From: Linnemannia schmuckeri
Taxonomy: Eukaryota > Mortierellomycota > Mortierellomycetes > Mortierellales > Mortierellaceae
Assembly (NCBI GenBank): GCA_029449235.1
Contig: JANATG010000004.1
Location: forward strand, 2,852,001 to 2,916,000
Length of the DNA: 64,000 bases
Direction: 5' to 3'
The notes under the pieces are model-generated. The model did no database searches. It had not been told where the DNA came from and saw only the letters and a list, made by a program, of their open reading frames with translations. The translations under genes and the position numbers were made by a program. Within the stretch, counting starts at the first letter, position 1; the number at the start of each line of letters is the position of its first letter. This document shows positions 12,608-25,400 of the stretch, piece by piece.

Positions 12608-14844
12608 ATGCCCGCCGATTCACTTATTCCTGACATTCCAGGCGTGCCCATCGATGCCAGAAGTGAGAGCATGCTCCGTGAGCGAATCTGTCGAGCCATC
12701 GGAATTAACGGCAGTCGGTATGTGGTTCAAGAGACACGTTGGAAAAAACTTCGAGAGACACTAACAACCGTGTTGGAGGGAATCCTTCCACCCCTTGTGC
12801 AAACGACAGCAGACTAATGATATGCGCTTTCTTATGTTTCTTAGATTCATTGGTAAATGGCCAGGACTTAGGAGTTGACAGGAACAAAGTGGCAGTGTTC
12901 TCGCAATAAACATAGGCAGTGGAGACGCGTCTAGAGAGGGCTTGGACAAAATGCCAACATCATGGATATTGATGTCATGTGTTTACTCATTATGCTTTTC
13001 TAGGCGCCCAGCCTGTCAGTTTCACGCGCATGACACTTCAGGAACTCAAGTCAGAAGAGTAAGCGAAATGGCCCAAGGAACCAACAACCATGTTGTCATT
13101 GAATGCAGCTATTTGGAACGGCAAGGTGAACTTACTGCTGTGCCTTATTTCTTTTCTTCTTGTCAACAGTTACTTTGTCGCTGAGAAGTCCGACGGTGTC
13201 CGCGTTCTCCTCTACTGTATCCTCAACGAGCGTGGCCAGCAGCAAGTCTTTTTGGTAACTGTCACTTGTTTATGTCGGTTTCAGTGGCAAATAATTTCTC
13301 TTGGGATATTCGTCCTGACTAACGCATTTCCTTTTGGTTAAATGCGTAGGTGGATCGCAAGAACAAGTTCAGCTATGTACCTCAGTTGAGATTTCCTATT
13401 GCCGGTAACCTTCAGGCGTATCATAATGAGACAATTGTCGACGGCGAACTTGTCACGGACCAGGAACCGGATGGGAGCCAGGTCGTTCGTTACCTTGCCT
13501 TTGATCTTTTGGCCTACAATGGACAGAACATTATCAAGAAACCCCTCAGGTCTCGGTTGGCTGTAAGTTCAGCCCTTTCAATGTGCATTGGGTGGCAGGC
13601 TTGACATAAGCAACATAAAGTATTCAAAATTAACAGTTGGCAATTCTGTTTGCACTCTTCAGCGATTACAACAGGAGTTTGTGACACCTTATAGGGAGTT
13701 GCTCAAGGTCGCTCAACCCCAATTTGTTCACGAGCAGCCTTTCAAGTGAGTGCAGCCCACACGCAAAATATCATATCTTTAGCGAGAATACTGGATGTTC
13801 GCACAATGCAAAGAAACTCACGTGCATTTTGAAACTCGCACCAACAATAGGGTTGGATTGAAGGAAGTCAACTTGTCGTATGGAATTGAAAAGATGTTCA
13901 GGGAGGTTCTCCCAAGACTCAAGCATGGAAGCGATGGACTGATATTTACCTCCGCCGTTGCTGAATATGTGCCCTCAACCAACACAAAAATGTAAGATTG
14001 CGTTCAAAAATACGTCGGCCCGCCTCTTCCGCTTTCTGCTACGCAGAATTTCACGCATTTCAAACGGTAACATGTAACGCGCTTGTTTTATATTCACATA
14101 TATAGGCTGAAGTGGAAGCCCCCAAGCGAGAACACGATCGACTTTAGGCTGACGCTGGAGTTCCCAACCAACCAGGGTGTACCCGACTATAACCAAAAGC
14201 CGCAGTTTGTGCTTAATGAATGGCAGGGCGGTCAACAATATAACCGTTTCGGACTAATGGCCGTTGACAATGGGCTCTGGGAGCAGTAAGTGACAACATC
14301 CATTTGCAAAATTACCCGAAAAACTTGCTGAGCGTTGATCGCCCATAGGATCGAGCATAGACAAGAAACAACTGCTAACATATACAGCGCTTGTTTAATT
14401 ACGCGCTTAGCTGGAAGAACACGTCGACTCATTTGCAGAACAGGGTGGTCGAGGTGAACTACTCATCCAGCGACAACACCTGGAGATTCTTTCGGTTTAG
14501 AGATGACAAAGAGCACGGCAATCATTCATCCGTAGTCAGGAAAGTCCAAGAGAGTATTCGAGACGGCGTCGAGCGTGATGAGGTACAGTGGCTGCTGTTT
14601 TCTATCAGTATGCGGTCTATGTTGATATTGTTTCTCTATGGAGCATTCGGAACGCCTCCTATTGGTGTTTTGCTTTTTGTTGTATTCCCCGGTATAGTTG
14701 CTTACCTTAAATTATTTCTTCTTCATGACATGATAAAAATAGTTGCTGCAAGCGCAAGCGGAAATTAGATCCGCTTGGAAGCACCGAGAACAGATTCTTC
14801 AGCAGCAACAGCAGCAACACCAACAACAGCAGCATCATCAGTAG
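12608..14844 (+). CDS. CEG1: mRNA guanylyltransferase (capping enzyme)
   Basis: Ten exons: 12608-12717, 12845-12852, 13004-13058, 13170-13254, 13350-13562, 13663-13745, 13851-13991, 14106-14285, 14388-14582 and 14743-14844, about 390 residues, close to S. pombe Pce1. The enzyme transfers GMP from GTP to the 5' diphosphate end of nascent mRNA. Covalent nucleotidyltransferase motifs appear in order: motif I AEKSDGVR with the nucleophilic lysine, motif III IVDGELV, IIIa YLAFDLLAYNG, IV HGSDGLIF, V LKWKP, and the OB-fold motif WRFFRFRDDKEHGN. There is no triphosphatase domain, as in other fungi. Exon 2 is an 8-nt micro-exon, needed to join the frame and give RFIGAQPVSF. The C-terminal tail is Gln/His-rich. 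One junction (14285 to 14388) is out of phase by one nucleotide with canonical sites, although both flanking exons are clearly homologous; see findings. Confidence 0.9.
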
Positions 14845-16635
14845 AGAACAACCAACGGCGTCTGCAAGAAAGGATGCAACAAATATATATGAGACCATGA
14901 GATCTTTCCTTTACCATATATCAGAACGCGGCGCGTTGATATTTTAGCTACATGGTCGATTTTAAGGAAGAGAGACAGTAGATACATAATAAACAAGGAA
15001 GACAACATATTCCTGATGTGCGTGATTCTCGTTGCACCTTTCTTGTCCATAGATCTACGAAGAGAACAGTAAAAGAGTAAACTCGTACGACCGGGCAGTA
15101 GAAGGACGATTGAGCGCTCCCCTGTTCTGTCCGCTCTGTTCGCTCTACAGGGATGGGGACTTGGAAGCAAATAGAAGTCTGCGCATTGGAAGTGAGAAAA
15201 AATCGTACCTCTGGCGAATCGAAATCCTTTTTTTCCTTATCAAAGTGTTAAATGTGCTGTATTGTTGTGTTTTCGTTCTGCTGTTTTGTTGATTGTTTGT
15301 GTACGTTGACCAAAGTAAAAATGGAGTTTTTGCCCTTGTGGATATTCTTTGTTGTTTATGAGTCCTTGTTGGATGTTTGTCGTACGACTCAATTTAAGGC
15401 GACAGCTGAGATAAAAATAAACGCGGTGCACACGCGCACCACTGCACAAACACACACTCTTTTATTTTCATCGTTCTTCGTTTTGAAATCAACACCACAC
15501 GAAAGAGTGTATAGTATTGCTGCCTTGTTTTCGTCAAGCTTGTGCTCTTTGGTACATCATGCTATGTGTGCGCTGTAGCCAAATAGGATGAGGGAGAGTT
15601 AGGCGTTGTATCAAATCTGCGGCTTCATTGGCGAAGAAAAATACGTGCGCCGTCTTTGTCGTTTCTTGTCCTGCTGCAGCAGGTCCACACTATCCATGCA
15701 CCTACTCTGGATAGACAGAGAGACAGGATAAACAAAAGGAAGGTAAGGATGACAAAAGTGGCAAAAAGGCGTGCTAAAAAACGGTTGAACAAGAGGAGAA
15801 GAGGATATTTTTATCTTGTCAATCCTCCACGCATTGTTGGATTGTTGCAAAAAAGACGGCGTCTCTGTTTCTTTTTTTGTTGTTCGTCAACTGTCTCTTG
15901 ATCAATGCTCGCTTGGCTTGTCCCTTCATTTGTCTTTCCCCTTTTACGCCCACCATTCAACCTATCATATTTTCCTTCCCACTATGTCTACTTTTGCTTG
16001 CGCTGATGTTATTGAACGAGTTAGCCATGGAGTCTCAACAGAGGCATTGCTAAAAGAGGACGAAAAGAATATTTAGCGGGATGGTGGTCATTGGCCGGCA
16101 GATGTTTTTTATTTCTCATTCTCTTGAACGTCAATCGACCTCTAAGAATAGAGGCGAACTTGGTTTATTGTGGGTTAGGGTGTTTGAACCCGGCGTTTCT
16201 GAGATACAGTTTTTTTTCTTTTTAGCGACCGGGGATTTTTCTTGAAGCTATATAGATTCATCAGTCAATGCTAGTCAACAAAATAAGAAGAATGCTTACT
16301 CCTAAGAGGAGGAATGGGAATGAGTGGGTCAAGCTGAGTCTACTGCCAAGAGGGGGTTTCTACTCTTGCCTCTCCGTGGAACTTCTCTCACTTCGGCTGT
16401 TTTTTGTCCATCTGAGTGTTCCGGCTGACGAAAATACGCAGAGATCCTCCTTTTGGGCACAAAAACACAGAGTGAAGCGCCGTGTCTTTGTCCATGTCTC
16501 TCCAAATGTTTAGCATAAATACCGTCCTTGTGTTCACATTTTCTCTTCTTTTTTTCTTCTCATCAACCCTCTAAACGCTCTCCTCTCTTCCCTTCTTTAC
16601 ACGAATACACTCCCTCACCCGCTTCAAGAACAAAA
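14845..16635. other. Gene-free stretch upstream of the secreted-protein gene
   Basis: About 1.8 kb between two plus-strand genes. Short open frames only, pyrimidine-rich near the downstream gene. The last 120 nt hold a TATA-like element. Nothing else is recognisable. Confidence 0.5.
16514..16521 (+). promoter_or_regulatory. TATA-like box of the secreted-protein gene
   Basis: CATAAATA lies about 115 nt upstream of the start codon at 16636 and is followed by a pyrimidine-rich leader, a common arrangement for highly expressed fungal genes. Confidence 0.4.
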
Positions 16636-17082
16636 ATGTACGCCAGAAACCTCGTCACGCTGGCCCTGCTGGCAATCTGCGCCCTCTGCTCTTTCTCCAC
16701 CGTCTTTGCGGCACCCCCTCCTCCACCCGCCACAGACCTGATCGTTGTCACCAACCCGGCCTTCGAATCCGTCTATAAGGTCGGCCAAAAAATCACCGTC
16801 AAGGTCAAACTCCCCGGTGGTGCCAACAACATCCTCTACAAGGACAACACCCCCATTGATGTCATTCTCCAGAAGAAGATCTCCATGCCCAACCTGAACG
16901 TCAAGATTGCAACCGTTCCTGCTAGGGTCTTGGCGTCGGCTAAGGGATACCAGTTTGTAGCCAAGAAGGAGTACATTATTCCTACGCAAACCTCTGTCAA
17001 GTGGAGGGTTCGTGTGCATTTTGATCATCCTACCAGATCTGGATATTCTGATTCGGCTGGCTTCGTTATTGTTAAAAAGTAA
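16636..17082 (+). CDS. Small secreted Kre9/KNH-like protein
   Basis: Single exon, 148 residues. The start at 16636 is chosen because it opens a clear signal peptide (basic MYARN, then a hydrophobic core to about residue 25, cleavage near VFA/APPPPP). The mature part begins with a short polyproline stretch and then matches the beta-sandwich pattern of the Kre9/KNH N-terminal domain (also called Ser-Thr-rich GPI-anchored family): VTNPAFESVYKVGQKITVKV near the start and YSDSAGFVIVK at the end. There are no cysteines in the mature part, no C-terminal GPI signal and no Ser/Thr-rich stalk, so it is probably soluble and extracellular. Family members are linked to cell-wall glucan assembly; a specific role cannot be read here. 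Confidence 0.75.
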   Translation: MYARNLVTLALLAICALCSFSTVFAAPPPPPATDLIVVTNPAFESVYKVGQKITVKVKLPGGANNILYKDNTPIDVILQKKISMPNLNVKIATVPARVLASAKGYQFVAKKEYIIPTQTSVKWRVRVHFDHPTRSGYSDSAGFVIVKK

Positions 17083-17572
17083 ACGAGGAACAGTGATAGT
17101 CTCATTTTTTTCTCTCTTTGATATTTAGACACTGGGCCTACTGGGTGTCTACTTTCTTCTTAATTAGTGTAGGTGAGCTCAACAACAACGACCACGCTAT
17201 CTTTTGCCACGACATAAAAGAAATAAAAAAACGCTTATGTAACAAATCAGTTGGACCATCCCAACAACACTGAAATGGAACAATTAGACATGAGGACCAA
17301 ACAATGGCAAAGAGGCAAAGCACATTGAATATGTGTCTTAGTTGATTTTGTGTCTATGCAAATGGCCCCTGAACTTGAAAGAAAACAATAGTTTTTTCTG
17401 TGTGTCGATCTATTCAATACTGTTGAGGTGTGCGGTTAGGGTCATAGCAGAATAGTAGTGTTGTGCCATGTCAAAAAGCTCAGAGTTCTTCTTCATCAGC
17501 TCGCACAGCCCCTTTCGCAATTTGCTTGCAAGTGAGCTCAACGGAACGCAATGATATTAGGAACACCAAACC

Positions 17573-17600
<28 letters not shown>
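17573..17600. repeat. A28 homopolymer
   Basis: Uninterrupted A run downstream of the secreted-protein gene. Confidence 0.9.
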
Positions 17601-17603
<3 letters not shown>

Positions 17604-17647
17604 CAATGCTGAGCGCCGTAATAAACGCGTCAAGGGCGGTTAGTTTG

Positions 17648-17671
17648 GCTCAGCTCAGCTCAGCTCAGCTC
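17648..17671. repeat. CTCAG pentanucleotide tandem repeat
   Basis: Four perfect GCTCA/CTCAG units in a row followed by a partial unit. Confidence 0.85.
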
Positions 17672-17718
17672 GTTTTAGTTGTTCTCTCTAACGAAATGCA
17701 ATTTTGTGAAAATTTGCG

Positions 17719-17741
17719 AAAAAAAAAAAAAAAAAAAAAAA
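17719..17741. repeat. A23 homopolymer
   Basis: Second long A run, about 120 nt from the A28 run. Confidence 0.9.
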
Positions 17742-18582
17742 GAGATCGAATGCTAAGCCACCAACATGGATTCGTACTTCCACCCCCTGCGTAGGCGCTT
17801 TCCTGCTTCAGACACCATTCAGAGTCCCTCCCTGATTTTCCAGTATTTTTGTCCTTTTGTCGTTTTGTCTCTTTCTTTCTGATTTCTCTTTTTTCCATCA
17901 CATTTCTTCACACACACCACTCACTCTTCTCCACTTCGCTCTCGGGGGTAAGCCCATTCACTTTCACTTCTTATTCTTTCTATTCTTTTCTCTTATTTTT
18001 CACACTTCATATTCCTCTGCTTCATTCGCACTCTCACTCTTAACCACACTCTCACAACAACATCAACATCAACAACAACACGATGACTTCGGCCTTGTTG
18101 TTCCACGGGACTCATCTATTGACCTGAGGAGGAAGACCTCTAACAACAGGGTGCGCACCACTACCTCATTCTCCTGCCTTCCTTCCTCCATAACTACACA
18201 ACTTCGCAGCAACAACAACAACAAGATTGGAAACCAACACCAGGAAGCTTCTCAACTCAGGAGATTCATCTTTTTCTTTCTCTCTTACTCTCTCCCTTGA
18301 CCCCTTGATTGCAACAAAAAAGGGCAAAACAGGGAGTAGATCTGGCGCATACCACCCTCCCTGCCACATCCTCACAAACACACAAACAAACAAACACACT
18401 CCCTTCTCCTCCCGCAACCAAAAGAACAACTTCTTTGAAGAAGCATGCAACTAACCCTGAATCTGTTTTGTCAATCGCAATAATAGGGCCTGCCATACTT
18501 CCAATCAGCTAATCACAACACTAAACACCAGACAACGACCACAACAGCAAACGAGAGACGAGACGCTATTTCTGTGATCACA

Positions 18583-21500
18583 ATGCCAAAGGATTACTAC
18601 GGTCGTGGAGACTACTCGGATGACGAGTCCAACTCTCGGAGTCGCGACAAGTTCCGCCGTGAGCGTAGTCCTGAGAAGGACGACTTTGGTCGTGACAAAC
18701 GGAGAAGAAAGACCTCGGCCTCCCCTGAAGACAGAGGTAATAATAACTCTTGTTGTTATATTGTATCAGACATGGAATCATAGGGTGCTCGGAAATCGTT
18801 GCAGCAGTTGTTTTCTCTATATTGTTATTAACACAATCCTTGTTTATACCTTTGTTACCTTGCTTATTTTCGTTAACAGAAAGACGGCCCAGGAGAAACC
18901 GCTCATCTTCCAAGGATGGCGACGATCCGACCGACCGCTACATCCCCAACTATGACAGAGACGGATACAACCCTGCACCGAGATACAGCCGACCCGATCA
19001 CTATGGAGGCCGTTTTGATGGTCATGGCGGATATAATGATTACCGTGGTCAAAGGTACATGCACACCCTCATTGGGATGCATGACGCTTCTCTCTGTCTC
19101 TTTTAATTAGCTGAGAGAGGCTGTCATTTTAGTTTACTTTCTGTGGATGTTGAGCCCTGTTTGTTTGTTATTCTGACCTTGTGTTTTTATTTTTGTTTAT
19201 ACAATTTGAATGCAAATTAGACGTCGTGATGATGGCTATGGAGACATGGACGGTCCAGATGCGCCTTATGGCGACGGTCCCCCAAGCTGGGGAGGAAGTG
19301 GTGGCGGTGGGGAGAGGATCGACGACCCAATGAAGCTGGACCAACTGATCTCTTTCAAGCTGTACTGCGAATACCTCCGAAATGTCGACCGGGCCTCGCA
19401 CCGCTACAAACGCTACACAGACGAGGATCTTCAGGCACGCTACGGGACTTACAGAGAGGAGTTTGTGGCCAAGCAACTGTCGACCTTTTTCGAGGCTCAC
19501 AAGTCGGAGGCTTGGTTCCAGGAAAAGTATCACCCGGACATGTCCAAGACCCGTGCCGAGGAGTCACGCGCTCTTCGAAAGTCTCGCTACGGGAAGTTTG
19601 TTGAGGGATTGGCCGCAGGAAAGTTTGACAATTCTACATGTGACGAGGCTTTGGCCAAGAAAGAGAGCGCTCAGGCTGCAGAGGCCAAGGCTGCAGGCGA
19701 GGATGGCGAGGCTGCTATTGACAAGGATGGTGATACTCAGTTGAACGGTGAGGATGGATCAGACGCCTGGTTGTACCTCAAGGCCGTTCTCCCTACCGCC
19801 ACCCGCGCATCTATCCTTGAGGTACTTTCTTATTCTCTTCATGTTGTTTTATTATTGGAAATTGTTATCGTTGTTGTCAATTGTACTGAACTATTCTTTA
19901 ATGTTTTGTAACTTTCATAGCGCTGTGAGAAGATTGACGGATTTGTGATGCTGTCGTTGTCAGAGCCCCATCCATTGAAGGAGCTGCAGAGGATTGGATG
20001 GATCAAGTTTAAGGCAGGGACTGACGTCGAGGCAGCATTGACTGCCTTGACTGAGCCAGAGACAGAAGATTTTCAGGCAACGACTGCAGCGCACAGACCA
20101 ACGCGTGCCCGCTACACACACGAAATTGCCAACTCGGGAACAAGGATCCGTGCTGATTATGAGCTTGCACTTGCCATTGCCAAGGTGTGCGACCAGAGCT
20201 TGAACGATGCAGTGGACGGCGAGACCGATGCACCAATCTATGACGGTGTGTCTCTCGTGGAAGCACGTCTCAAAGATCATATCCTTACACCCACAGACAC
20301 CCCCATGGATGATGCAGAACAAGAGGATCCTGCACAAGCAACCATCCGGCGCGCAAATGAGGTAAACACATGCTTTCATGCGTTAACATGTGCGAAACAT
20401 CAAACTGGTAATAACAAGAGTTTCTCTCTATTTTCACTGTGATAGCGTCGCTCGCTGGACCTCTTTATTGAGTACTTGCGTCAAGTTCATTTGTTCTGTT
20501 ACTACTGTGGAGGCGATAGTGACAATGCCGAGGAGTTTTCTCGCAAGTGCAGCAAGCACTTCCGCAACCCTGACACCAAAGTCCCCGTCAACTCTACCAA
20601 GGGTATGTAATGGCAGTATTGAAATCGATGCATGTGTGTCACTATGGGTGGCAAAGATGTTTGCAACCAGCTGACATTTCATCACATTTACTATTCTAGG
20701 CGCTGTCTGGGTCAAGAACTTGGAGCAGAAGCTGAACTTGAAGCTCAAACCTCCTACAGACGAAGAGATTACCAAGCTGGGTGGAAAGTCTTTGGAAAAG
20801 TAAGCGGTCGCTGATAGGCATTAGCGTTAGTTGCATGCGTTGTTTTGTCTCTCCAACAGTGCCTTTCTAACACCAGCTCTTAATCATAAACTCATTAGGG
20901 CCTCGCTCAAATTTTTGCAGAGCAAGACGCAGCAGGATGAGCCAACCAAGTGGCGCTGCAAGATCTGCACAAAGCCATTCAGAGGCGAGGAGTTTGTTCA
21001 CAAGCACATCCGCACTAAGCACCCAGACGAAGTCAAGACCATTGAAGACGACGTAAGCACCGTTCTATCGTGGCTATTATTGGATCTTTGATAGGTGAAC
21101 TAAGACTCTCCGTAAACTAACATTCGACTTCTCTCTTCTTGATGTGTAGATCTCACTGTTCAATAACTATATTTTGGATCCCAACCATATTAACCCTTCA
21201 GCACAACAACAGCAGCAGCCACAGCCTAGCGCGTTCGGATATGGCGTGCCAGGACCAATGTTTACTGGCCATGCCATGCCCATGAGCTTTATGCCAGGAG
21301 CACACCCAATGGGTATACCTTTTATGAACCCCGGAATGTCGCCCATGCCACAATTCCCTCCCAACTTTATCCCACCATCTTTTAATGCCGCGGGTGCCAT
21401 GGCAGGAACACCTATGGATCAGATCCCTCGTATTGGATTTGATTTCGCCAAGCGTCGTGGATCAAAGGAAGAATCTGGAGACAAGGCACGGACCAAGCAA

Positions 21501-21737
21501 CCTGATGTGGCGCCTCCTCGCCCTCCTTCTTCCATGATGCTTGATCCCAGAAGGTACTTATTTCGATTGACTTGTTTTCATGAAGCACTACTATATTTGC
21601 AGTAATATTAACAAAATTCCCTTTGTTCACTTTTTGACGATAACAGTAGGATGTCCGATCCACGCAAGGTCAAATCTTATGTGGATCTGGATGCTCCTGC
21701 TGAAGGAGACCTTGACTCCAAGTACAATCTGTGGTAG
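18583..21737 (+). CDS. ARS2: ARS2/SERRATE nuclear RNA-processing factor
   Basis: Nine exons: 18583-18736, 18880-19054, 19221-19821, 19921-20361, 20446-20602, 20700-20799, 20860-21052, 21150-21553 and 21647-21737, all in phase, 771 residues. ARS2 bridges the nuclear cap-binding complex to RNA processing and decay machinery. The N-terminal 130 residues are Arg/Ser/Asp/Gly-rich and disordered. The SERRATE/Ars2 N-terminal domain begins near IDDPMKLDQLISFKLYCEYL. The central part has CYYCGG...CSKHF and LNHKLIRASLKFL. A C2H2 finger CKICTKPFRGEEFVHKHIRTKH sits near residues 577-598, as expected of the family. A Gly/Met/Pro/Gln-rich disordered segment follows, and the C-terminus has VKSYVDLDAP, resembling the family's C-terminal YxDLDAP peptide. 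Length and motif order make this a confident call. Confidence 0.92.
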
Positions 21738-22489
21738 AACACCCTGTTTCTGTAGCTTTCCGTTTTTGCTTCTCTCGTTTACGTGTTTTTCTTGACTAAA
21801 CATGCCAATTTCATATTACGACGCGATACCGCTTCATTGCTTGGGCAGAACGATGTTGCTGTGTGTGACCTGATTAATCAAAAAGCAGGCAAGAGGAGGT
21901 TTTCAGGACAGACAATCTGTATGAACAGAACATTCGATCACTGAGAGTAGCATTTACTAAAGAAATCGGCAGGGTCAGTCAATTGCATAAAAGAATGGTT
22001 TGCTTTTATGCCATCTGGGGACGGATTTTCATCAGACAATTTTTTGCCCTCTGCTGTTTTTTCGCCTCCGTCGAATCCTTCGTCTTCGCCATAGACCAAA
22101 ACTTAATTACTTTGACTCCACGACCTGTCACAAAAAAAAAAGATGCTCAGCAAAGAACAACAATGGCAGCAAGAGAGGGCGAAGGCGGAACACAGGGGGA
22201 AAAAAGGAAAGGACCCTTGCTTCTCCTCTCTCTTGTGCATGCATTGCTTTGAGAGTGTGGCTATACGCTTCTACAGCCAGGTGACAACAATCAGACAATG
22301 AATGAGTGGTCTTAGATAGAGTTATCACCTGTCCCAGTCAGAAACCAAAGCACACAAGTTTGATCGTGTATTATCCTCCACAAAAACATTATCACCCATC
22401 TCCTTCGGTGACCAGAGTCTCAACAACGACCCACTCATCATCTCCAGCAATAACCACACCTTCGTCACCCAACTCATCGCCCTCCGCGA
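21738..22489. other. Convergent intergenic region ARS2 / NACHT pseudogene
   Basis: About 750 nt between two 3' ends; no conserved coding pattern. It should hold both 3' UTRs. Confidence 0.5.
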
Positions 22490-25400
22490 TCATAGCACTT
22501 TCCTCACCCCATGTGTCTCCTGCACCGTTTGCCCCTCCACCATTGCTTCTCCACCATCGCCCCAAGTATCTCCACCAGTGACCACAGCTCCTCCGTCTCC
22601 CCATACATCTGCTGCTGTGACTACACCTCTATTAAAACTCCACCCGTCTCCTGCAGCAGTCGCAGCTTCACCTTCGCTCCACCCAGGGACAACAGCGCCT
22701 TCAACAGCACCGCGCTGGCCCAGCAGCTTGCTGTGGATCGGATCTAGACCTATTGCATTCCTGAAAGCCAGGCCCTCGGCACAGAGGATCCTTAGATTCG
22801 AACCCCAGACTAACTTCACGGCAACTCTGTCCTCGTCATTGTCGTTTTCGACTGAGACGACGCGTCAGACGCGGACGGATCCGTCAAGGCTTCCTGTCTG
22901 GAACTGCATAGGAATGACTGGGTTCCAGACAATGTTTTGGACGGTGCCGAAGAAACCGCGGACCACGGAGACGCACGACCAGGTTTCCTCTTCAACCAAT
23001 TTCTGATGCCAGAGACGTGCTCTCCTGTCATCACTACTAGAAATGATCCATTGACCACAAGGGAAGTAGGCGATGCAGTAGACGTGGCTTGTGTGTCCCT
23101 TCAGTTCTACACTGGGCTTCTCCCACTGCAAGTCCCAGAGGTGGATCGAGAAATCAGTCCCCAAGGCAAGCTGCCGACCTTCAGGCGAAGACGCCAACTG
23201 CTGGATTTTGGCCATAGTCAACTTCGTGAACATGATCATCTCTCCTGACCGCGGATCGAGAAGCCGAACAATACTATTCGAGGAACCGATTACAAGCTGC
23301 GAAGGCTCAGTCCGTGTAAACATCAGGTCACCGACAGACTCGTAAATCTCATCACCCGTCCCGAGAATAACATGACACTGTTGCTTGGTGTCGTGTAGGT
23401 CCTAAATCCGCAAAATGTTGTCCCAGCTGGCAGAAGCCATCCAACGTCCGCAAGGGAATAGGCCAACTCCACAATACGACTGGAATGACCCTCCAAGTGA
23501 CATCCTGCTACCCCAGTATGAATGTCCCACAACTGGATCGACCCCTCGCTCTCACCACAAGATACGACCTGACTGCGGTCGGACGAAAAGTCTGCTGATT
23601 CCATCCAAAAGGACGCCGGAAAGTTGAACGAGAATGAGCCTGGCCTTCCTGTCGAAGAATCCCATTGTCGGAGGGTGTGGTCGGAAACGGTGATGATAGT
23701 CCGACCGTCGGGAGAATATGCTGCCTTCCAGACCGGACCTCTGTCGCCGCTCTGACCTTGCATCTCAGCGTTTGATAACGATCGACCAGAGCTCGACTCC
23801 CATAGTCGAATCTTCTTGTCAGCAACACCCGATGCGATCTGATGACCGTGCGACGAGATGGCGACATCATTCACAAAGTTCTGATGGCCAACCAGGCTGG
23901 ACTGAAAGGCACCTGTAGTTACGTCCCAGAGTTTCAACGTGCAGTCTTCACTGGAAGAGATGAGCCACTGGTTGGTCAGAGAGAAGGCGATTCCTGTAAT
24001 TGCTTTGGTATGACTTCGGAGAACGGGGCCCGCCTCTTGGTGATCGCGTACCACAACTGCAGACCATCATTCTTGTGACCAGCAGCGATCCATTGTCCAT
24101 TCGGAGAATACGCAAGTCGATTTATCTTTCCCTGCGGCGGACTCAAAACAACCCCGCCCTCCCCTGTCACCGGATCCCAGAACACCGAATCGTCCCATCC
24201 TCACTCCCAGACACGAACTGTCGTCCATCGGGAAAATACATAACACTCGTGACAACCCAGGTGTGACCACCATGATGAAGAGACACTCTCCAGTCTGCGA
24301 ACCCCACAACCTTAACTCATGACTAGACGAAGCGATCTGCTTGCCGCAAGGTGAAAACGCCACGGACTTCACAACCCTGCTATGACCCTCCATAGTCAAC
24401 ACATCCTTGCCACTGACGATATCTCTCAGCCGAACTGTGCGACCGTGACCAGAGGAGACGAGTTGCTCACTGTCGGGTGAGAATGCAATAGCACGGACTA
24501 GGTGAACATCCTTACTTAAGGCAATGAATCCTTTCCCAGGTTGTCGTGTGATAGATTTCGATGTTTCCAAACTCCAGACCCGCGACAAGCATCGATCCGT
24601 CGGGAGAGTAAGCGCAGACTGTCACAGAACAATCCACCTCAATAAAGGACAACTCTCCAAATCGGGCACCCTTCAGTTGTGCGTCGGTCAAATCTGCATT
24701 CCGTAACCAGCTTCTTGAGAAATCAACATCCATCAAGTCGGCTCCTTGGAACTGAGCGGAGTCGAACTGGCCATCAGATAGGTCGGCACCTGGGATCTTG
24801 ACGCCTCGGAGGTCCACACCATTGAATGAAACACCAGCCTTAACCGAAATCGAGAACGCGTTCGCCGCCGCCAGTGCCGCTTCTACATCCGTCTTGGACT
24901 TCACGATTGCATCCAGAAGTTGTTGTTGGAACGATGGATTCTGAGGCGCTCGTTCAGCTTGGAACTGAAGGATCGACGGCTCCTCGACAATTTTCATCCG
25001 AGCTAGGCAGGTCATGAGGTCAGGGCCCGGATCGCGCTCGTCAAGACCATCGTCAACTTGCTCGTCATAGTCAAGAGAGTCGTAAATGGTCCTCGAATAG
25101 AAATATTCCAGCAGCGAACGATGAAGGAATTGGAAAAAAGCACCCGATCGCTTGACTGTACTCGACTCTCGAAGCAACTTTGGCAAGCCATTGGGACTGA
25201 AGAATTCGGCCTTCCAAGTGTCCTTGTCCCGGAGATGGATATACTTGACAACAGGGTTTCCTGCGTGGTCGATAAAGATTGCTGTCGCCAGATCCCTCTG
25301 GTAGTGGATACCGTGGTAGGAAAAGTTGTCCTCAATCAGCATGTCCAGCTCCGTTCGCTCCTCCCTGCTAAGCGGACTGACCTCTAGTCATATACGGTTG

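Larger units (their letters stand above)
17083..18582. other. Intergenic region with two long poly-A runs and a CTCAG repeat
   Basis: About 1.5 kb between two plus-strand genes. It contains A28 (17573-17600), A23 (17719-17741), a CTCAG tandem repeat and, closer to ARS2, long CT-rich then CA-rich tracts that probably form its promoter and 5' leader. No gene is supported. Confidence 0.5.

Noticed and set aside
22578..24266. Plus-strand open frames across the NACHT-WD40 region
   Set aside because: Minus-strand reading gives repeated WD40 motifs (SPDG, LWD); the plus-strand frames are their shadows.
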